A stretch of DNA of 64,000 bases from an uncultured Nitrospira sp. (GCA_902500825.1 CABVRX010000002.1:1-64000), one strand, 5' to 3'; counted from the stretch's first letter, positions 51,613-60,639 are shown. Notes: a model not told the origin generated them from the letters alone. Translations and numbers: made by a program.

Positions 51613-52203
51613 ATGAGTGAGCCACGCCAAGAACTCTGGCTGATTCGGCATGGGGAGACTGAATGGAGCGCGGCCAAGCGGCATACGGGCCGAACCGACA
51701 TCGCGCTGACGCCGACCGGTGAGCGCCAGGCTGCCTCATTGGGGCAGGTTCTGGCCGGCCGACGATTTGGATTGGTGCTTTGCAGCCCGTTACGCCGAGC
51801 AAGTGAGACCTGCCGGCTGGCCGGGTATGGCCAGGCAGCCGAAGTGACCGATGACCTACTCGAATGGGACTATGGCGTCTATGAAGGGAAAATGACTGAG
51901 GAGATCAGGTTGGAACAGCCTGGGTGGTCGATCTGGACGGCTTCCGTCACCAGGGGCGAGTCGATCGAGCAGGTCGGGCACCGCGCCGAACGGGTGATCC
52001 AGCGGGCGCTGGCGGTCGACGGCGACGTGGTGCTGTTCGCACATGCCCATATCCTGAGAATACTGACCGCGTGCTGGCTCGGTCTGCCGCCCGATGCTGG
52101 ACGGTTGTTCGTGCTCCGCACCGCCTCGATAAGCGTGCTCGGATTCGAGCGTGAAACGCGCGTCATCACTCAGTGGAACTTCCTCCATGAGGAGCGGATA
52201 TGA
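51613..52203 (+). CDS. Histidine phosphatase family protein
   Basis: A 196-residue phosphoglycerate-mutase-like phosphatase. RHGE at residues 12-15 contains the catalytic His, and FGLVLCSPLRRASETCRLAG plus FAHAHILRILTACWLGLP are the other conserved blocks. Substrate is unknown; sugar phosphates are common for the family. The stop overlaps the VOC start (ATGA), so both are translated together. Confidence 0.85.
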   Translation: MSEPRQELWLIRHGETEWSAAKRHTGRTDIALTPTGERQAASLGQVLAGRRFGLVLCSPLRRASETCRLAGYGQAAEVTDDLLEWDYGVYEGKMTEEIRLEQPGWSIWTASVTRGESIEQVGHRAERVIQRALAVDGDVVLFAHAHILRILTACWLGLPPDAGRLFVLRTASISVLGFERETRVITQWNFLHEERI

Positions 52204-52646
52204 AGGCACACTATTTGGGTCACGTGGTCTTCTATGTGAAGGATCTTGAACGATCGCTCGGCTTCTATCGAGACCTGTTGGGCTTCAAAGAAGTCGGGCG
52301 GATCTTCAAGGGAAGTGCCGCCGCTCTGACATCGGGCCGGACGCATCACGAATTGTTGTTGATCCAAGTCGGCGATGCTCCGGGACCGCCGAAAGGATCT
52401 CGCCGAGGGCTGTATCATATCGGCATTAAGGTGGGAGACAGTTTGGATGAACTCCGACGCGCCAAGCAAGAACTTGAACAGGCCGGCGTATCGATCGACG
52501 GCATGAGCGATCATACGGTGAGTCAGAGTCTCTATCTCAAAGATCCCGACGGCAATGAAGTGGAACTCTACATCGACGCCGATGAGTCGGTGTGGAAAAA
52601 CGACCCAGCGGCAGTTCTCTCGCCGATCAAGCCGTTGCGCTTATAA
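52200..52646 (+). CDS. VOC-family dioxygenase or glyoxalase-like protein
   Basis: A 148-residue VOC protein. LGHVVFYVKDLERSLGFYRD and GRTHHELLLIQVGD form the first half, LYHIGIKVGDSLDEL and LYLKDPDGNEVELYID the second. Metal ligands His5, His/Glu in the centre and Glu near the C-terminus are present. This layout resembles extradiol dioxygenase-type VOC proteins. Coupled to the histidine phosphatase gene upstream; convergent with the antiporter gene. Confidence 0.8.
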   Translation: MKAHYLGHVVFYVKDLERSLGFYRDLLGFKEVGRIFKGSAAALTSGRTHHELLLIQVGDAPGPPKGSRRGLYHIGIKVGDSLDELRRAKQELEQAGVSIDGMSDHTVSQSLYLKDPDGNEVELYIDADESVWKNDPAAVLSPIKPLRL

Positions 52647-52733
52647 CTCACACGACGATCGTTCATTGTCAATTCTTGCTCACGTCGGCTGCGTCGATTA
52701 GAGCGATGGATCATGAACGTCTTGCCCGATCAA

Positions 52734-54434
52734 TCAATTCGACTGCCGCTTCTTTTCCATGGACCGCCGGTACTGTTCCACATGATCAAGAATGCTGTCC
52801 TTCGGTACTCCGAACCAGGTCAAGGCATGCCGGATCAATGTCGCAGATGCCTCAACTTCAGGCTGAATCACCTCGGTTGCTCCAACCGCGCCGAGTCGTT
52901 CCGCTTCCGCTACGCCATGTGCTCGGGCTAAGATCGGAACTTTCTCATTGACGGCACGGATGCGATGGACCGTCAGTGCAGCAGGCTCAATTTCAGGTAG
53001 TGCCACGATGATCAGAGACGCGTCCTCCACGCGAGCCTTCATGAGCAGCTCGCGGTGGGAGGCATCGCCATAGAGGCAGGCAGTGTGCTTGGCCTGTAAC
53101 CGGCGAATGATGTCGGGATTCCGGTCGATCACTACATACGGAAAATTGAAGGCCTCCAATGCTTTGCCGAGTGCACTGCCGACTCGGCCGAAGCCGCATA
53201 GCACCACATGCTGCCGGGGCGGTTCGCTTTCTGGCGGCCAGGGCTCGGCCTCGCGCGGAACACGGGCAAGACTACGCTGTCCAAGCCAACCGGGTACATA
53301 CCGGACGAGAGCGGCATTTGCGAGAATCGTGAGGAGAGAGGCGGCGAGCGTCGCATTGTACACTTCGCTGCCGACGTGGCCTGCGGCCTTCGCCACTTGC
53401 ACCAGGACAAATGAAAATTCACCGATTTGGGTAAGACCGATGCCCACGAGGAATGCGGTCGCCCAGGGGTAGCCGAAAAGTCCCACGACAGTCGTCCAAA
53501 TCACGAGCTTCCCGACGATAACCAAGGCGATAATCGTGGCGAGAAGGGGAAGATTATCGATGATGACGCGTGGGTCGATCAGAATGCCGATGGTGACGAA
53601 GAAGAGGGCGACGAAGGCGTCGCGCAACGAGAGGAGCCTAGCCAAGGTTTCATGCCCATAATCGGACGCGCTGATAATGAGGCCGGCCAGGAAGGCCCCC
53701 AAGGCGAGGGAGAGTCCGACCATCTGCGTGACGGCGGCGGTCCCAAGACTAATTGCCAGGGTGACCAACAGGAAGAGTTCTTGGTTTTGGGTCCTGGCGA
53801 CATGCGTCATGATAGTTGGAATGACTTTGGCGGCCAAATAGCCGAAGGGGGCCAGGATCAGGAAAGCCTTCAACAAGGCTTGCCCGATCAGAAGCAATCG
53901 TCCCGAGTTGAATTCACCGAGGGCCGGCACAAGCACAGTCATCACCACGACTGCAACGTCTTCGACCAGCGTAATGCCGATCATCACACGTCCATGCTTT
54001 GTATGGAGCTCGCCCCGATCGAGGAGCAGACGTGCAAGCACCATGGTGCTTGCCATGGAAATAACCGCTCCAATCACGATGCTTTGGGTCGTTGGCCACC
54101 CGATCAAGCTTCCCGCCATCACGGCCAATCCAATGGACATGAGAATGCCGAGCGGCCCGCCGGCGAGGGCGACCCATTTGACCCGCATCAGATCCTTGAC
54201 GGAAAACTCAAGTCCGATCGAAAACATCAGAAGAATGACGCCGATTTCGGCAAAGAGGTCGAACGTGTGAGATTCCGAGATGGTAGGTCCAGGAGTAAAT
54301 GGACCGATCGCGATACCGCCCAAGACATAGCCGAGAATCAACGGCTGCCCGGCAATTCTGGCGAGTACGCCTCCTGCGACAGCCGCAAGGAAGACGATGG
54401 CAAGGTCTTGAAAGAAGATGGAATCAGGCTGCAA
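52734..54434 (-). CDS. Kef/YbaL-type monovalent cation:proton antiporter with TrkA-N domain
   Basis: A 566-residue CPA2-family transporter. About twelve helices come first, including LILGYVLGGIAIGPFTPGPT, LFAEIGVILLMFSIGLEFSV, AVISMASTMVLARLLLDRGE and ITLVEDVAVVVMTVLVPALG. Then a cytosolic RCK/TrkA nucleotide-binding domain begins HVVLCGFGRVGSALGKALEA. The C-terminus lacks an obvious TrkA-C domain. It likely exchanges K+ or Na+ for protons in the inner membrane. No ribosome-binding site upstream is striking. Confidence 0.9.
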   Translation of the reverse strand: MQPDSIFFQDLAIVFLAAVAGGVLARIAGQPLILGYVLGGIAIGPFTPGPTISESHTFDLFAEIGVILLMFSIGLEFSVKDLMRVKWVALAGGPLGILMSIGLAVMAGSLIGWPTTQSIVIGAVISMASTMVLARLLLDRGELHTKHGRVMIGITLVEDVAVVVMTVLVPALGEFNSGRLLLIGQALLKAFLILAPFGYLAAKVIPTIMTHVARTQNQELFLLVTLAISLGTAAVTQMVGLSLALGAFLAGLIISASDYGHETLARLLSLRDAFVALFFVTIGILIDPRVIIDNLPLLATIIALVIVGKLVIWTTVVGLFGYPWATAFLVGIGLTQIGEFSFVLVQVAKAAGHVGSEVYNATLAASLLTILANAALVRYVPGWLGQRSLARVPREAEPWPPESEPPRQHVVLCGFGRVGSALGKALEAFNFPYVVIDRNPDIIRRLQAKHTACLYGDASHRELLMKARVEDASLIIVALPEIEPAALTVHRIRAVNEKVPILARAHGVAEAERLGAVGATEVIQPEVEASATLIRHALTWFGVPKDSILDHVEQYRRSMEKKRQSN

Positions 54435-54977
54435 CGAGCACCTCGTAAGGAAAACTCAATTCCAATGTCGGCCGTGGCGATCGGCGGCAAGACCGGGGAA
54501 CGAAAATACCATAGACGATGTGAATAATACCGCTACTTCAATTAAGTGCTGACTGGCCTGACAGTTCTTCGCTGTCCGTTCAAAATCTCTTCCCAAACCA
54601 GAAGAAAGGACGGCACTACAGTCGATAAGCCAAGATGAAGTCGTTCGCTGGTTGCAGAGCGAAGTCACAGGGAACCAGCACCACTTGAATGGGCATTTCG
54701 AGCCGTCTTCCTGGCGCGCCACCATCGAAGTAGTCAGTACATTTTTAGTTTTCACCAAATGAAGGAAATGATGATGAGAGGGCTAACTAAAACAATGGGG
54801 GAATGTGGTGAAGTGTGTCGTCAACGACTTCCGTTGGTAGGGCTACTGGGTAGGGGAACCGTATTGAACCGGGACATCTTTAGAGTCGAAGCATTCCTGG
54901 AGGAGCTCCCGATAGTTCAATGGAGCTCCTCCCGTCGGAGTGCCTGAAAACAGTGAGAGGAATAGGCGGTGATTACC
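54435..54977. other. Intergenic stretch with one hairpin
   Basis: About 540 bases without a convincing gene; short frames exist on both strands but lack family-like composition. A perfect inverted repeat, GAGGAGCTCC at 54900-54909 and GGAGCTCCTC at 54922-54931, may be a terminator for the minus-strand gene at 54978 or a structured remnant. Confidence 0.4.
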
Positions 54978-55511
54978 CTACGGTAACGTATAGGTCATAT
55001 TCGGCCAGACCGCATACCCGATCGCTTGACCGGTTTTCCCTTCCTGCTGCTCAAAAATGATACTGGTCTGAAAGGGAGTGGTGCCTGACATTCCGGCGAA
55101 TCCTCCAGACCCACCTGTAAACGTGAAATCGCCCGTACACTCTTTCAAATTTCCAGCGCACTTCCAGTGGGCATATCCGATGTCCTTGCCTTCATGCGCC
55201 ACGATCGTGCAGAGGCCTTCTATCGCCTGATAATCTTTGTTTCTGTTGAGATTCACGCGTACCGGACAGGCCAGTTTTGACGAATGGACGATCATCTTGC
55301 CTCCGTCCTTGTGACGGGAGATCAACATCCCTTTGACAACTCCGTTGACGACTTGTTCTCCATTTCCAAGTTCCAAGAACTCGCCGGTTCCGTTCCAACT
55401 CGAACTGGAGTCGCCTGCGTCAACGGTCTTCGCATCAGCCGAAGATGCCGTCAGCTGACCCAGGGCTAGAACGACTCCGATCACACCAGCTATGAAAAAG
55501 CTTTTCTTCAT
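54978..55511 (-). CDS. Secreted hypothetical protein
   Basis: A 177-residue exported protein. The signal is KKSFFIAGVIGVVLALGQLT, cleavage probably after ADA. The mature part is beta-rich with CPVRVNLNRNKDYQAIEGLC, YAHWKCAGNLKEC and FTFTGGSGGFAGMSGTTPF, four Cys that could form two disulfides. It resembles, in layout, allene-oxide-cyclase-barrel-like or other small lipocalin-type secreted proteins, but I cannot assign it. ATG 55511 has AGGA eight bases upstream; an ATG five codons earlier is less likely. Confidence 0.65.
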   Translation of the reverse strand: MKKSFFIAGVIGVVLALGQLTASSADAKTVDAGDSSSSWNGTGEFLELGNGEQVVNGVVKGMLISRHKDGGKMIVHSSKLACPVRVNLNRNKDYQAIEGLCTIVAHEGKDIGYAHWKCAGNLKECTGDFTFTGGSGGFAGMSGTTPFQTSIIFEQQEGKTGQAIGYAVWPNMTYTLP

Positions 55512-55679
55512 GTCATATCCTTTCAATGATGAAACTCGCCGAAGCTCAGCTGCAACACTAGACCAAACTTATATAACGAGTAATTAAGCGCTAGCAAGAG
55601 GACGTGCGAAGTTCGTGATGAAACGATATACTTCAGCTCCGTAGTCCGAATCCTAACCATGACCGAGGGAGGAACATCC

Positions 55680-55916
55680 ATGGGACAACCACGCATTGCA
55701 GCCAAAGAGCCGGCCGTGATTTCGCTGGACCCGGGAACCTATTACTGGTGTTCGTGCGGGCGTTCGCGGGATCAACCGTTCTGTGACGGGTCACACGAAG
55801 GAACCGGGTTTGAGCCGGTTGAGTTTACGGTGGATGCAAAGAAAGAGGTTGCCTTGTGCCAATGTAAGCACACCAAGACTCCGCCGTTCTGCGACGGGAC
55901 GCATCAGACGCTCTAG
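55680..55916 (+). CDS. CDGSH iron-sulfur domain protein (two motifs)
   Basis: A 78-residue small [2Fe-2S] protein. The first motif is CSCGRSRDQPFCDGSH and the second CQCKHTKTPPFCDGTH, each the 3Cys-1His CDGSH ligand set. Bacterial tandem-CDGSH proteins of this size are known; they may handle electron transfer or cluster storage. ATG 55680 is chosen with GGAGGAAC immediately upstream over a start seven codons earlier. Its TAG stop runs into a sequence that resembles the left end of the dispersed element. Confidence 0.85.
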   Translation: MGQPRIAAKEPAVISLDPGTYYWCSCGRSRDQPFCDGSHEGTGFEPVEFTVDAKKEVALCQCKHTKTPPFCDGTHQTL

Positions 55917-56012
55917 CAGGCTCTTGTGAAATGGTCTAAGACTTCTGGATCTCCTACTTTTTGCCGGGTCTCTGTTGCCCCTTGAGCAGTCGTTGATCGA
56001 TAGTCCATACTT

Positions 56013-57560
56013 GTGAGTATGGATCGGCCCGTCACAATTCCCTGCGAGACGCTGGCGGAACGGTATCAAGCCCTTTTAGAGGTCGCACAGGCGATCTCCG
56101 CACAGCGCGACCTTGATCAACTCTTCCATGATTTGGCGCACCGGCTCCCTCGTGTCGTCCAGGTCAACTATGTGGATTTGTCCCTCCACGATCCCGTCAA
56201 GAAGGTGATGCGGTTGCATACGATCCAGGCCAATGTGCCGGCTGACCTGGTGGGGGGGCATGAGGTGGCCATTGAAGATTGTCCTGCCGGATGGGTGTGG
56301 CAAATGCAGCAGGCCCTGTTGGTGCCGAACCTATCGGAGGAACCACGCTGGCCGAAGGTCCTCGGCTATATGAGAGAGGATGGGACGCAGTCGTTTTGTT
56401 TCATCCCCTTGACCACCGCGAGAGGGCGATTGGGCGCGATGGGGTTTTTGAGTTTGCAGAAGGAGGCCTATAGCGACACCGAGTTAGAATTTCTCCAGCA
56501 AGTCGCCAAACAGGTGGCTGTTGCGGTGGAGAATGCGTTAGCTTTTCAACAAATCGCCGAGCTCAAAGATAAGCTGGCGAAAGAGAAACTCTATCTCGAA
56601 GAGGAGCTTCGTATTGAGCATGGGTTTGAGGATATCATCGGCGACAGCCACGCGCTCATGCAGGTGTTGAAACAAGTCGAGGTCGTGGCTCCGACGGATT
56701 CGACGGTATTAATCCAAGGGGAAACAGGGACCGGTAAAGAACTTATTGCCCGTGCCGTCCATCGGCTGAGCGGCCGCAAGGAGCGCACGTTCGTCAAGCT
56801 GAACTGCGCCGCCATTCCGACCGGTCTGCTGGAGAGCGAACTCTTCGGACATGAGCGGGGGGCCTTCACGGGCGCTATTGCGCAGAAAGCCGGTCGATTC
56901 GAGCTGGCCGATAAAGGCACCATCTTCCTCGACGAAGTGGGGGAAATCCCGTTGGAGTTACAGTCCAAGCTGCTTCGGGTATTACAGGAGCAGGAGTTCG
57001 AACGATTGGGCAGCACGAAGACTATTCGTGTCGACGTGCGGTTGGTGGCCGCCACAAACCGAGATCTCAAGAGTTTGGTCGAAGCGAAGCAGTTTCGGAG
57101 CGACTTGTATTATCGTCTCAATGTCTTCCCGGTCACCTTACCGCCTTTGCGTGAACGGAGAGAAGACATCCCCATCCTTGTCCGCTACTTCACGCAACAT
57201 TATGCCGTCCGTATGAAGAAAAATATCCAAACGGTTCCTGCGAAAACGCTTGAAATGCTCTCTCACTATGCCTGGCCCGGCAACATTCGCGAATTGGAAA
57301 ATCTCGTCGAGCGTTCCGTTATTCTGACGCAAGGGACGGATCTACAAGTACCTATCAGAGAGCTTCAGACTGACCATCCGCTTTCTCTCAACTCTCCGGC
57401 GACGCTTGAAGAGGCAGAGCGTGAGCAGATCGTACGCGCCCTGCGCGAGACAAAGTGGGTGATCGGTGGCCCCTCGGGCGCCGCAGCTCGATTGGGGATC
57501 AAGCGAACAACGCTTCAATCAAAGATGCAGAAGCTCGGTATTACCCGCCCTGTCGAGTGA
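56013..57560 (+). CDS. Sigma-54-dependent transcriptional activator (GAF, AAA+, Fis-type HTH)
   Basis: A 515-residue enhancer-binding protein of the FhlA type. The N-terminal GAF domain covers about residues 15-185. The AAA+ core has Walker A GETGTGKELIARAVH, the sigma-54 contact loop GAFTGA, Walker B GTIFLDEVGEIPLELQSKLL and WPGNIRELENLVERS. The C-terminal helix-turn-helix is AAARLGIKRTTLQSKMQKLG. No receiver domain is present, so the signal is likely a small molecule bound by GAF. GTG 56013 or ATG 56019 is the start. Inverted repeats and a GG-N10-GC promoter lie just downstream. Confidence 0.9.
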   Translation: MSMDRPVTIPCETLAERYQALLEVAQAISAQRDLDQLFHDLAHRLPRVVQVNYVDLSLHDPVKKVMRLHTIQANVPADLVGGHEVAIEDCPAGWVWQMQQALLVPNLSEEPRWPKVLGYMREDGTQSFCFIPLTTARGRLGAMGFLSLQKEAYSDTELEFLQQVAKQVAVAVENALAFQQIAELKDKLAKEKLYLEEELRIEHGFEDIIGDSHALMQVLKQVEVVAPTDSTVLIQGETGTGKELIARAVHRLSGRKERTFVKLNCAAIPTGLLESELFGHERGAFTGAIAQKAGRFELADKGTIFLDEVGEIPLELQSKLLRVLQEQEFERLGSTKTIRVDVRLVAATNRDLKSLVEAKQFRSDLYYRLNVFPVTLPPLRERREDIPILVRYFTQHYAVRMKKNIQTVPAKTLEMLSHYAWPGNIRELENLVERSVILTQGTDLQVPIRELQTDHPLSLNSPATLEEAEREQIVRALRETKWVIGGPSGAAARLGIKRTTLQSKMQKLGITRPVE

Positions 57561-57686
57561 CGATCCGCCTTGTCATCTGACGATCAGCTGTCGACGTGAT
57601 CGGCCTCCACTCTCCTTCCGGTACGTGGACGCTGCGCGAGCTTTCTAAACTAGACACAACGGCCCTGGAGTTCCCTGCATCGCTCT

Positions 57687-57741
57687 CATGTGACGAACCA
57701 TTTCGTCACATGACGAACCGTCGTCTTCATGGTTTCGTCAT
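57687..57741. promoter_or_regulatory. Candidate activator-binding enhancer: four TGACGAA half-sites
   Basis: A perfect inverted repeat (CATGTGACGAA, four-base spacer, TTCGTCACATG) at 57687-57712 is followed by a second imperfect one (ATGACGAACC ... GGTTTCGTCAT) at 57710-57741. Together they give four TGACGAA half-sites in alternating orientation. They lie about 100-150 bases upstream of a sigma-54-like promoter, the usual place for an enhancer. Confidence 0.55.
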
Positions 57742-57835
57742 ATCACAGTCGGCCTGTTGATCCCTTAACGGAAACCGACACAATTTCATCATGAAAACGA
57801 CCGGTTAGTGCACGGGCTCATCCAGGCTGTAGCCA

Positions 57836-57849
57836 GGAATGCCTCTTGC
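57836..57849 (+). promoter_or_regulatory. Candidate sigma-54 (-24/-12) promoter
   Basis: AGGAATGCCTCTTGCC places GG at 57836-57837 and GC at 57848-57849, separated by exactly ten bases, with TTGC at the -12 box. The -24 region is not a perfect TGGCAC. It lies 45 bases before the small ORF and DoxX gene. Confidence 0.45.
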
Positions 57850-57894
57850 CATGAAGAGTATTAGCATTAGTTTGAGGGAACTGGAGGTGACGTC

Positions 57895-58038
57895 ATGAAA
57901 GATGTGACTCTGTGGAACTTGTGGTATGCCGCGCTCGTCGGGTTGCCGTTGGTCATGACACGGATGTTGATCAAGCATGCGATGGTCAGGGCGGTCGAAC
58001 GTCGTCGAGCGCGCTCATCCATCGATCGCAGATCGTGA
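57895..58038 (+). CDS. 47-residue protein upstream of DoxX
   Basis: A small ORF beginning [20 protein letters not shown] and ending in an Arg-rich tail ([13 protein letters not shown]). GGAGGTGACGTC is an excellent ribosome-binding site ahead of the ATG. One possible membrane helix ([14 protein letters not shown]) precedes a positive C-terminus, so it could be a small single-pass membrane protein with the tail inside. Spaced 11 bases before the DoxX start, so likely co-translated. Unknown family. Confidence 0.6.
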   Translation: MKDVTLWNLWYAALVGLPLVMTRMLIKHAMVRAVERRRARSSIDRRS

Positions 58039-58049
58039 GGAGGTGTGCC

Positions 58050-58535
58050 ATGTCATTCTTTAAGACCGATGATTCATGGGCAGGTCTGATTTTGCGGGTT
58101 GGGCTCGGCACGGTGATGTTTGCACATGGTGCGCAGAAGCTCTTCGGCTGGTTCGGTGGAAACGGGTTCGACGGGACGATGGGATTCTTCACGCAGAAAA
58201 TGGGGTTGCCGTGGCTCGTGGCCTTTCTTGTCATCATGGGGGAGTCTCTCGGCAGTCTGGGATTAATCGCTGGGTTTCTTACCCGGTTCACGGCGGCAAG
58301 TTTTGTCGTGATCATGATCGGGGCGATCGCCACGGTGCATTGGCCACAGGGGTTTTTCATGAATTGGTTCGGGCAGCAGCAAGGAGAGGGCTACGAATAT
58401 CACGTGTTGGTCATTGCCATGAGCGCAGCGCTTGTCGTGATCGGGGGGGGAAAGTGGGCCTTGGACACGGTCATCGCTCGAAAGCTTGAGAAAAGCGAGC
58501 GAGTTTCAGGCCAACCCGTAATGAGGACAGCATAA
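58050..58535 (+). CDS. DoxX-family membrane protein
   Basis: A 161-residue inner-membrane protein of four helices. [40 protein letters not shown] and [20 protein letters not shown] are the DoxX signature order. AGGAGGTGTGCC precedes the ATG. DoxX/DoxD-like proteins are associated with quinone-linked or thiol-redox chemistry in several bacteria; its exact role here is unknown. It is the main gene downstream of the proposed sigma-54 promoter. Confidence 0.85.
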   Translation: MSFFKTDDSWAGLILRVGLGTVMFAHGAQKLFGWFGGNGFDGTMGFFTQKMGLPWLVAFLVIMGESLGSLGLIAGFLTRFTAASFVVIMIGAIATVHWPQGFFMNWFGQQQGEGYEYHVLVIAMSAALVVIGGGKWALDTVIARKLEKSERVSGQPVMRTA

Positions 58536-58656
58536 GGGTGACGGTTGTTGTGGTCGGAGCAGAGGACTGAACGAACAGTGTCCGGCTCATCAGGCTTTTC
58601 TGAAACGTAACGAGGCTGATTGGAAACAGATGAACCCGTAACAGGGGAGGTCGCAC

Positions 58657-58917
58657 ATGACGACGGCGGAATTACATGAGAAAACGCTGGGGCGGCGGGA
58701 GAATCCCGCCGGTTCGATTCCATGCTTCAGGTGCAGGGGACTTATGATCGTTGAAGAGTCTTTCGATTCGATACCCCGTAGTGCTGGCACCGATTGCTTG
58801 GTCAGACGGTGCGTGCAATGTGGAGAAGTGGTTGATCCGGTTATTCTGCAAAATCGGCGGTCACAATTCCGAAATGACTTGGGTGGAATCTCAGAAGGAA
58901 GACCGTTGCGCGGGTGA
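58657..58917 (+). CDS. Small zinc-ribbon protein
   Basis: An 86-residue protein with CFRCRGLMIVEESFD and RCVQCGEVVDPVIL, two CxxC knuckles that would bind one zinc ion (or another metal). The N-terminus (MTTAELHEKTLGRREN) and C-terminus are polar. GGGGAGG precedes the ATG. I do not recognise a named family. Position between DoxX and a STAS protein suggests a regulatory or metal-linked partner in the sigma-54 module. Confidence 0.65.
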   Translation: MTTAELHEKTLGRRENPAGSIPCFRCRGLMIVEESFDSIPRSAGTDCLVRRCVQCGEVVDPVILQNRRSQFRNDLGGISEGRPLRG

Positions 58918-58921
58918 GTTG

Positions 58922-59197
58922 ATGTTGAAAATTACCGGCCATCCGTATGCGGCGCGGCACGGAATGTTGCTCGTTGTTGAGGGGCGTCTTGCCGGTCCTT
59001 GGGTAAAGGAACTCGAGATCCATTGCCTCGAGATGTCTGAAAATCAGCAGCAATGCGTGATGATCGATTTGACCAATGTGACGTTTATTGATGCCGAGGG
59101 CAAAGCGCTCTTGACTCGTCTGTGGCAAGAAGGGGTGGAGCTGCGGGCATCCGGCTGTTTGACCCGATGCGTCGTCGAAGAGATCCAGAAGAAATGA
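58922..59197 (+). CDS. STAS-like single-domain protein
   Basis: A 91-residue protein resembling anti-sigma-factor antagonist/STAS domains: GMLLVVEGRLAGPWVKELEI, CVMIDLTNVTFIDAEGKALL and a helix LWQEGVELRAS. The classical phosphorylatable Ser of SpoIIAA-type STAS (usually DxSG) is replaced by the sequence FIDAEG, so phospho-switching is doubtful. The start (58922, or 58919 TTG) lies four bases after the zinc-ribbon stop; the ribosome-binding site is weak. Confidence 0.65.
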   Translation: MLKITGHPYAARHGMLLVVEGRLAGPWVKELEIHCLEMSENQQQCVMIDLTNVTFIDAEGKALLTRLWQEGVELRASGCLTRCVVEEIQKK

Positions 59198-59373
59198 GCC
59201 ATGGGGACCTGCAGAAAGAATCGTGGCCAGCTCAGTGAGGAGTTGATGAAAGCGGGTGCCGGCGATTCATCGTTGCCACAGTGTCGGCAGCCTGTGTTCG
59301 TTCGGGCTTGCCGCCATATCACCGGCGTCGGTACAATGACACATTTATCTTTAGAGAGGGACATTTGATTAGG

Positions 59374-60639
59374 ATGAGGCGCAGGGCAGATTATATGAGT
59401 GTCGGGGATGATGACTTCTTCAGATGCATTGTCGCGCTGATCGTATCGGTTGCGATAGCCGGGGTACTCGGTTGCAAAGATGATGCGGGCTCGACGCCTT
59501 CAGCTCCTCCTCCGATCCCACGTGTGGAAGTCGTTACTGTGGTGGCTCAAAGCGTGCCGGATGAACCGGTATTCATTGGGCAGGCGGAAGCGTCTCGTCC
59601 GGTTGAAATTCGCCCACAGGTCACGGGGATCCTGAAAGCGGTGCTGTTTGCAGAAGGACGAGAGATCAAAAAGGGTGAGGAGCTTTACCAAATAGATCCT
59701 GTGCCGTTTGAAGGGGCGTACCAGAGCGCGAAGGCCAGGATCGCGGAGGCGGAAGCGCGCTTGGTTCAAGCCAAGCAGGATCTCGCCCGTGTCAAGCCGC
59801 TGCTTGAAGCGCAGGCCGTCAGTCAAAAAGATGTGGACGATGCCATTGCCGAAGACCTGACGGCGAAAGCCGCTCTCCAAAGGGCTAAGGCCGACTTGAT
59901 CAAAGCCAAGTTCGACTTCGACAATACCACCATCACCGCTCCGATCAAAGGGCTCATCGAGCGAAGTCGATACTACGAGGGGCGACTGGTCTCGGCCCAA
60001 ACCGATTTGCTGACCGTGATTCATCGCATCGACCCGATGTATGTGATTGTCAACGTGCCGGAAAGTTTTCTGCTCAAACGGCGGCAGGATACCATCGCGG
60101 TGAGTCTTCAACATCCAGGCCTCGCGCAGCTGAAAGGCACCGTCATCTTTGCCGACGGCAGCACGTACAATCGCGAAGGCTTCCTCGACTTCACAGACGT
60201 CGGTCTGCGGACCGAAACAGGAACTAGGCGAGCCCGATTCGTCGTTGCCAATCCTGATGGAGTGTTGCTGCCCGGACAATTTGTCAGGGTGCGCTTTAAA
60301 GGAACGATGAAAGACCATGCTCTATTGGTGCCGCAGCGAGCGGTCCATCAAGGGCCCCAGGGCCAGATCGTATTCGTCGTGGGTGAAGGCGACAAGGTCG
60401 AAATTCGGCCGGTCAAGGCGAGCAGCTGGCAAGGCCAGGAATGGATCATCGAGTCGGGTGTGCGGTCCGGCGAGCGGGTGGTCGTGAGCGGCTTCCATAT
60501 GGTGGCGCCGGGCGCGCCCGTCCAACCGATTCCGGCTGCCGAACCCACGGGCAATGGAAAGCTGGACAACCAGACGTCCGTCGGCGTCGTCGACCATGCC
60601 GCGGACACGACGCCCGAGGCCCTGAAGGACCAACAGTGA
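59374..60639 (+). CDS. RND efflux periplasmic adaptor lipoprotein (operon 2)
   Basis: A 421-residue membrane-fusion protein, close paralogue of the one at 34907. Signal and lipobox: ALIVSVAIAGVLGCKDD. Conserved lipoyl halves (VEIRPQVTGILKAVLFAEGR; APIKGLIERSRYYEGRLVSA), alpha hairpin (QAVSQKDVDDAIAEDLTAKA) and barrel domains match operon 1 almost block for block. Starts at ATG 59374 or 59395 are possible; I prefer 59374. The stop overlaps the GTG start of the pump (GTGA). Confidence 0.8.
   Translation: MRRRADYMSVGDDDFFRCIVALIVSVAIAGVLGCKDDAGSTPSAPPPIPRVEVVTVVAQSVPDEPVFIGQAEASRPVEIRPQVTGILKAVLFAEGREIKKGEELYQIDPVPFEGAYQSAKARIAEAEARLVQAKQDLARVKPLLEAQAVSQKDVDDAIAEDLTAKAALQRAKADLIKAKFDFDNTTITAPIKGLIERSRYYEGRLVSAQTDLLTVIHRIDPMYVIVNVPESFLLKRRQDTIAVSLQHPGLAQLKGTVIFADGSTYNREGFLDFTDVGLRTETGTRRARFVVANPDGVLLPGQFVRVRFKGTMKDHALLVPQRAVHQGPQGQIVFVVGEGDKVEIRPVKASSWQGQEWIIESGVRSGERVVVSGFHMVAPGAPVQPIPAAEPTGNGKLDNQTSVGVVDHAADTTPEALKDQQ

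Noticed and set aside
53427-54527. 366-residue plus-strand frame antisense to the antiporter
   Set aside because: Extreme Asp/Gly/His/Gln composition is the mirror of membrane-helix codons on the other strand; the antiporter has full family motifs.
54456-54947. Short frames on both strands (100 and 62 residues) between the antiporter and the secreted protein
   Set aside because: No fitting ribosome-binding site, irregular composition, no recognisable motif.
60441-60635. 65-codon N-terminal extension of the second RND pump
   Set aside because: It lies wholly inside the adaptor gene and lacks pump homology; the GTG at 60636 gives the standard family start.
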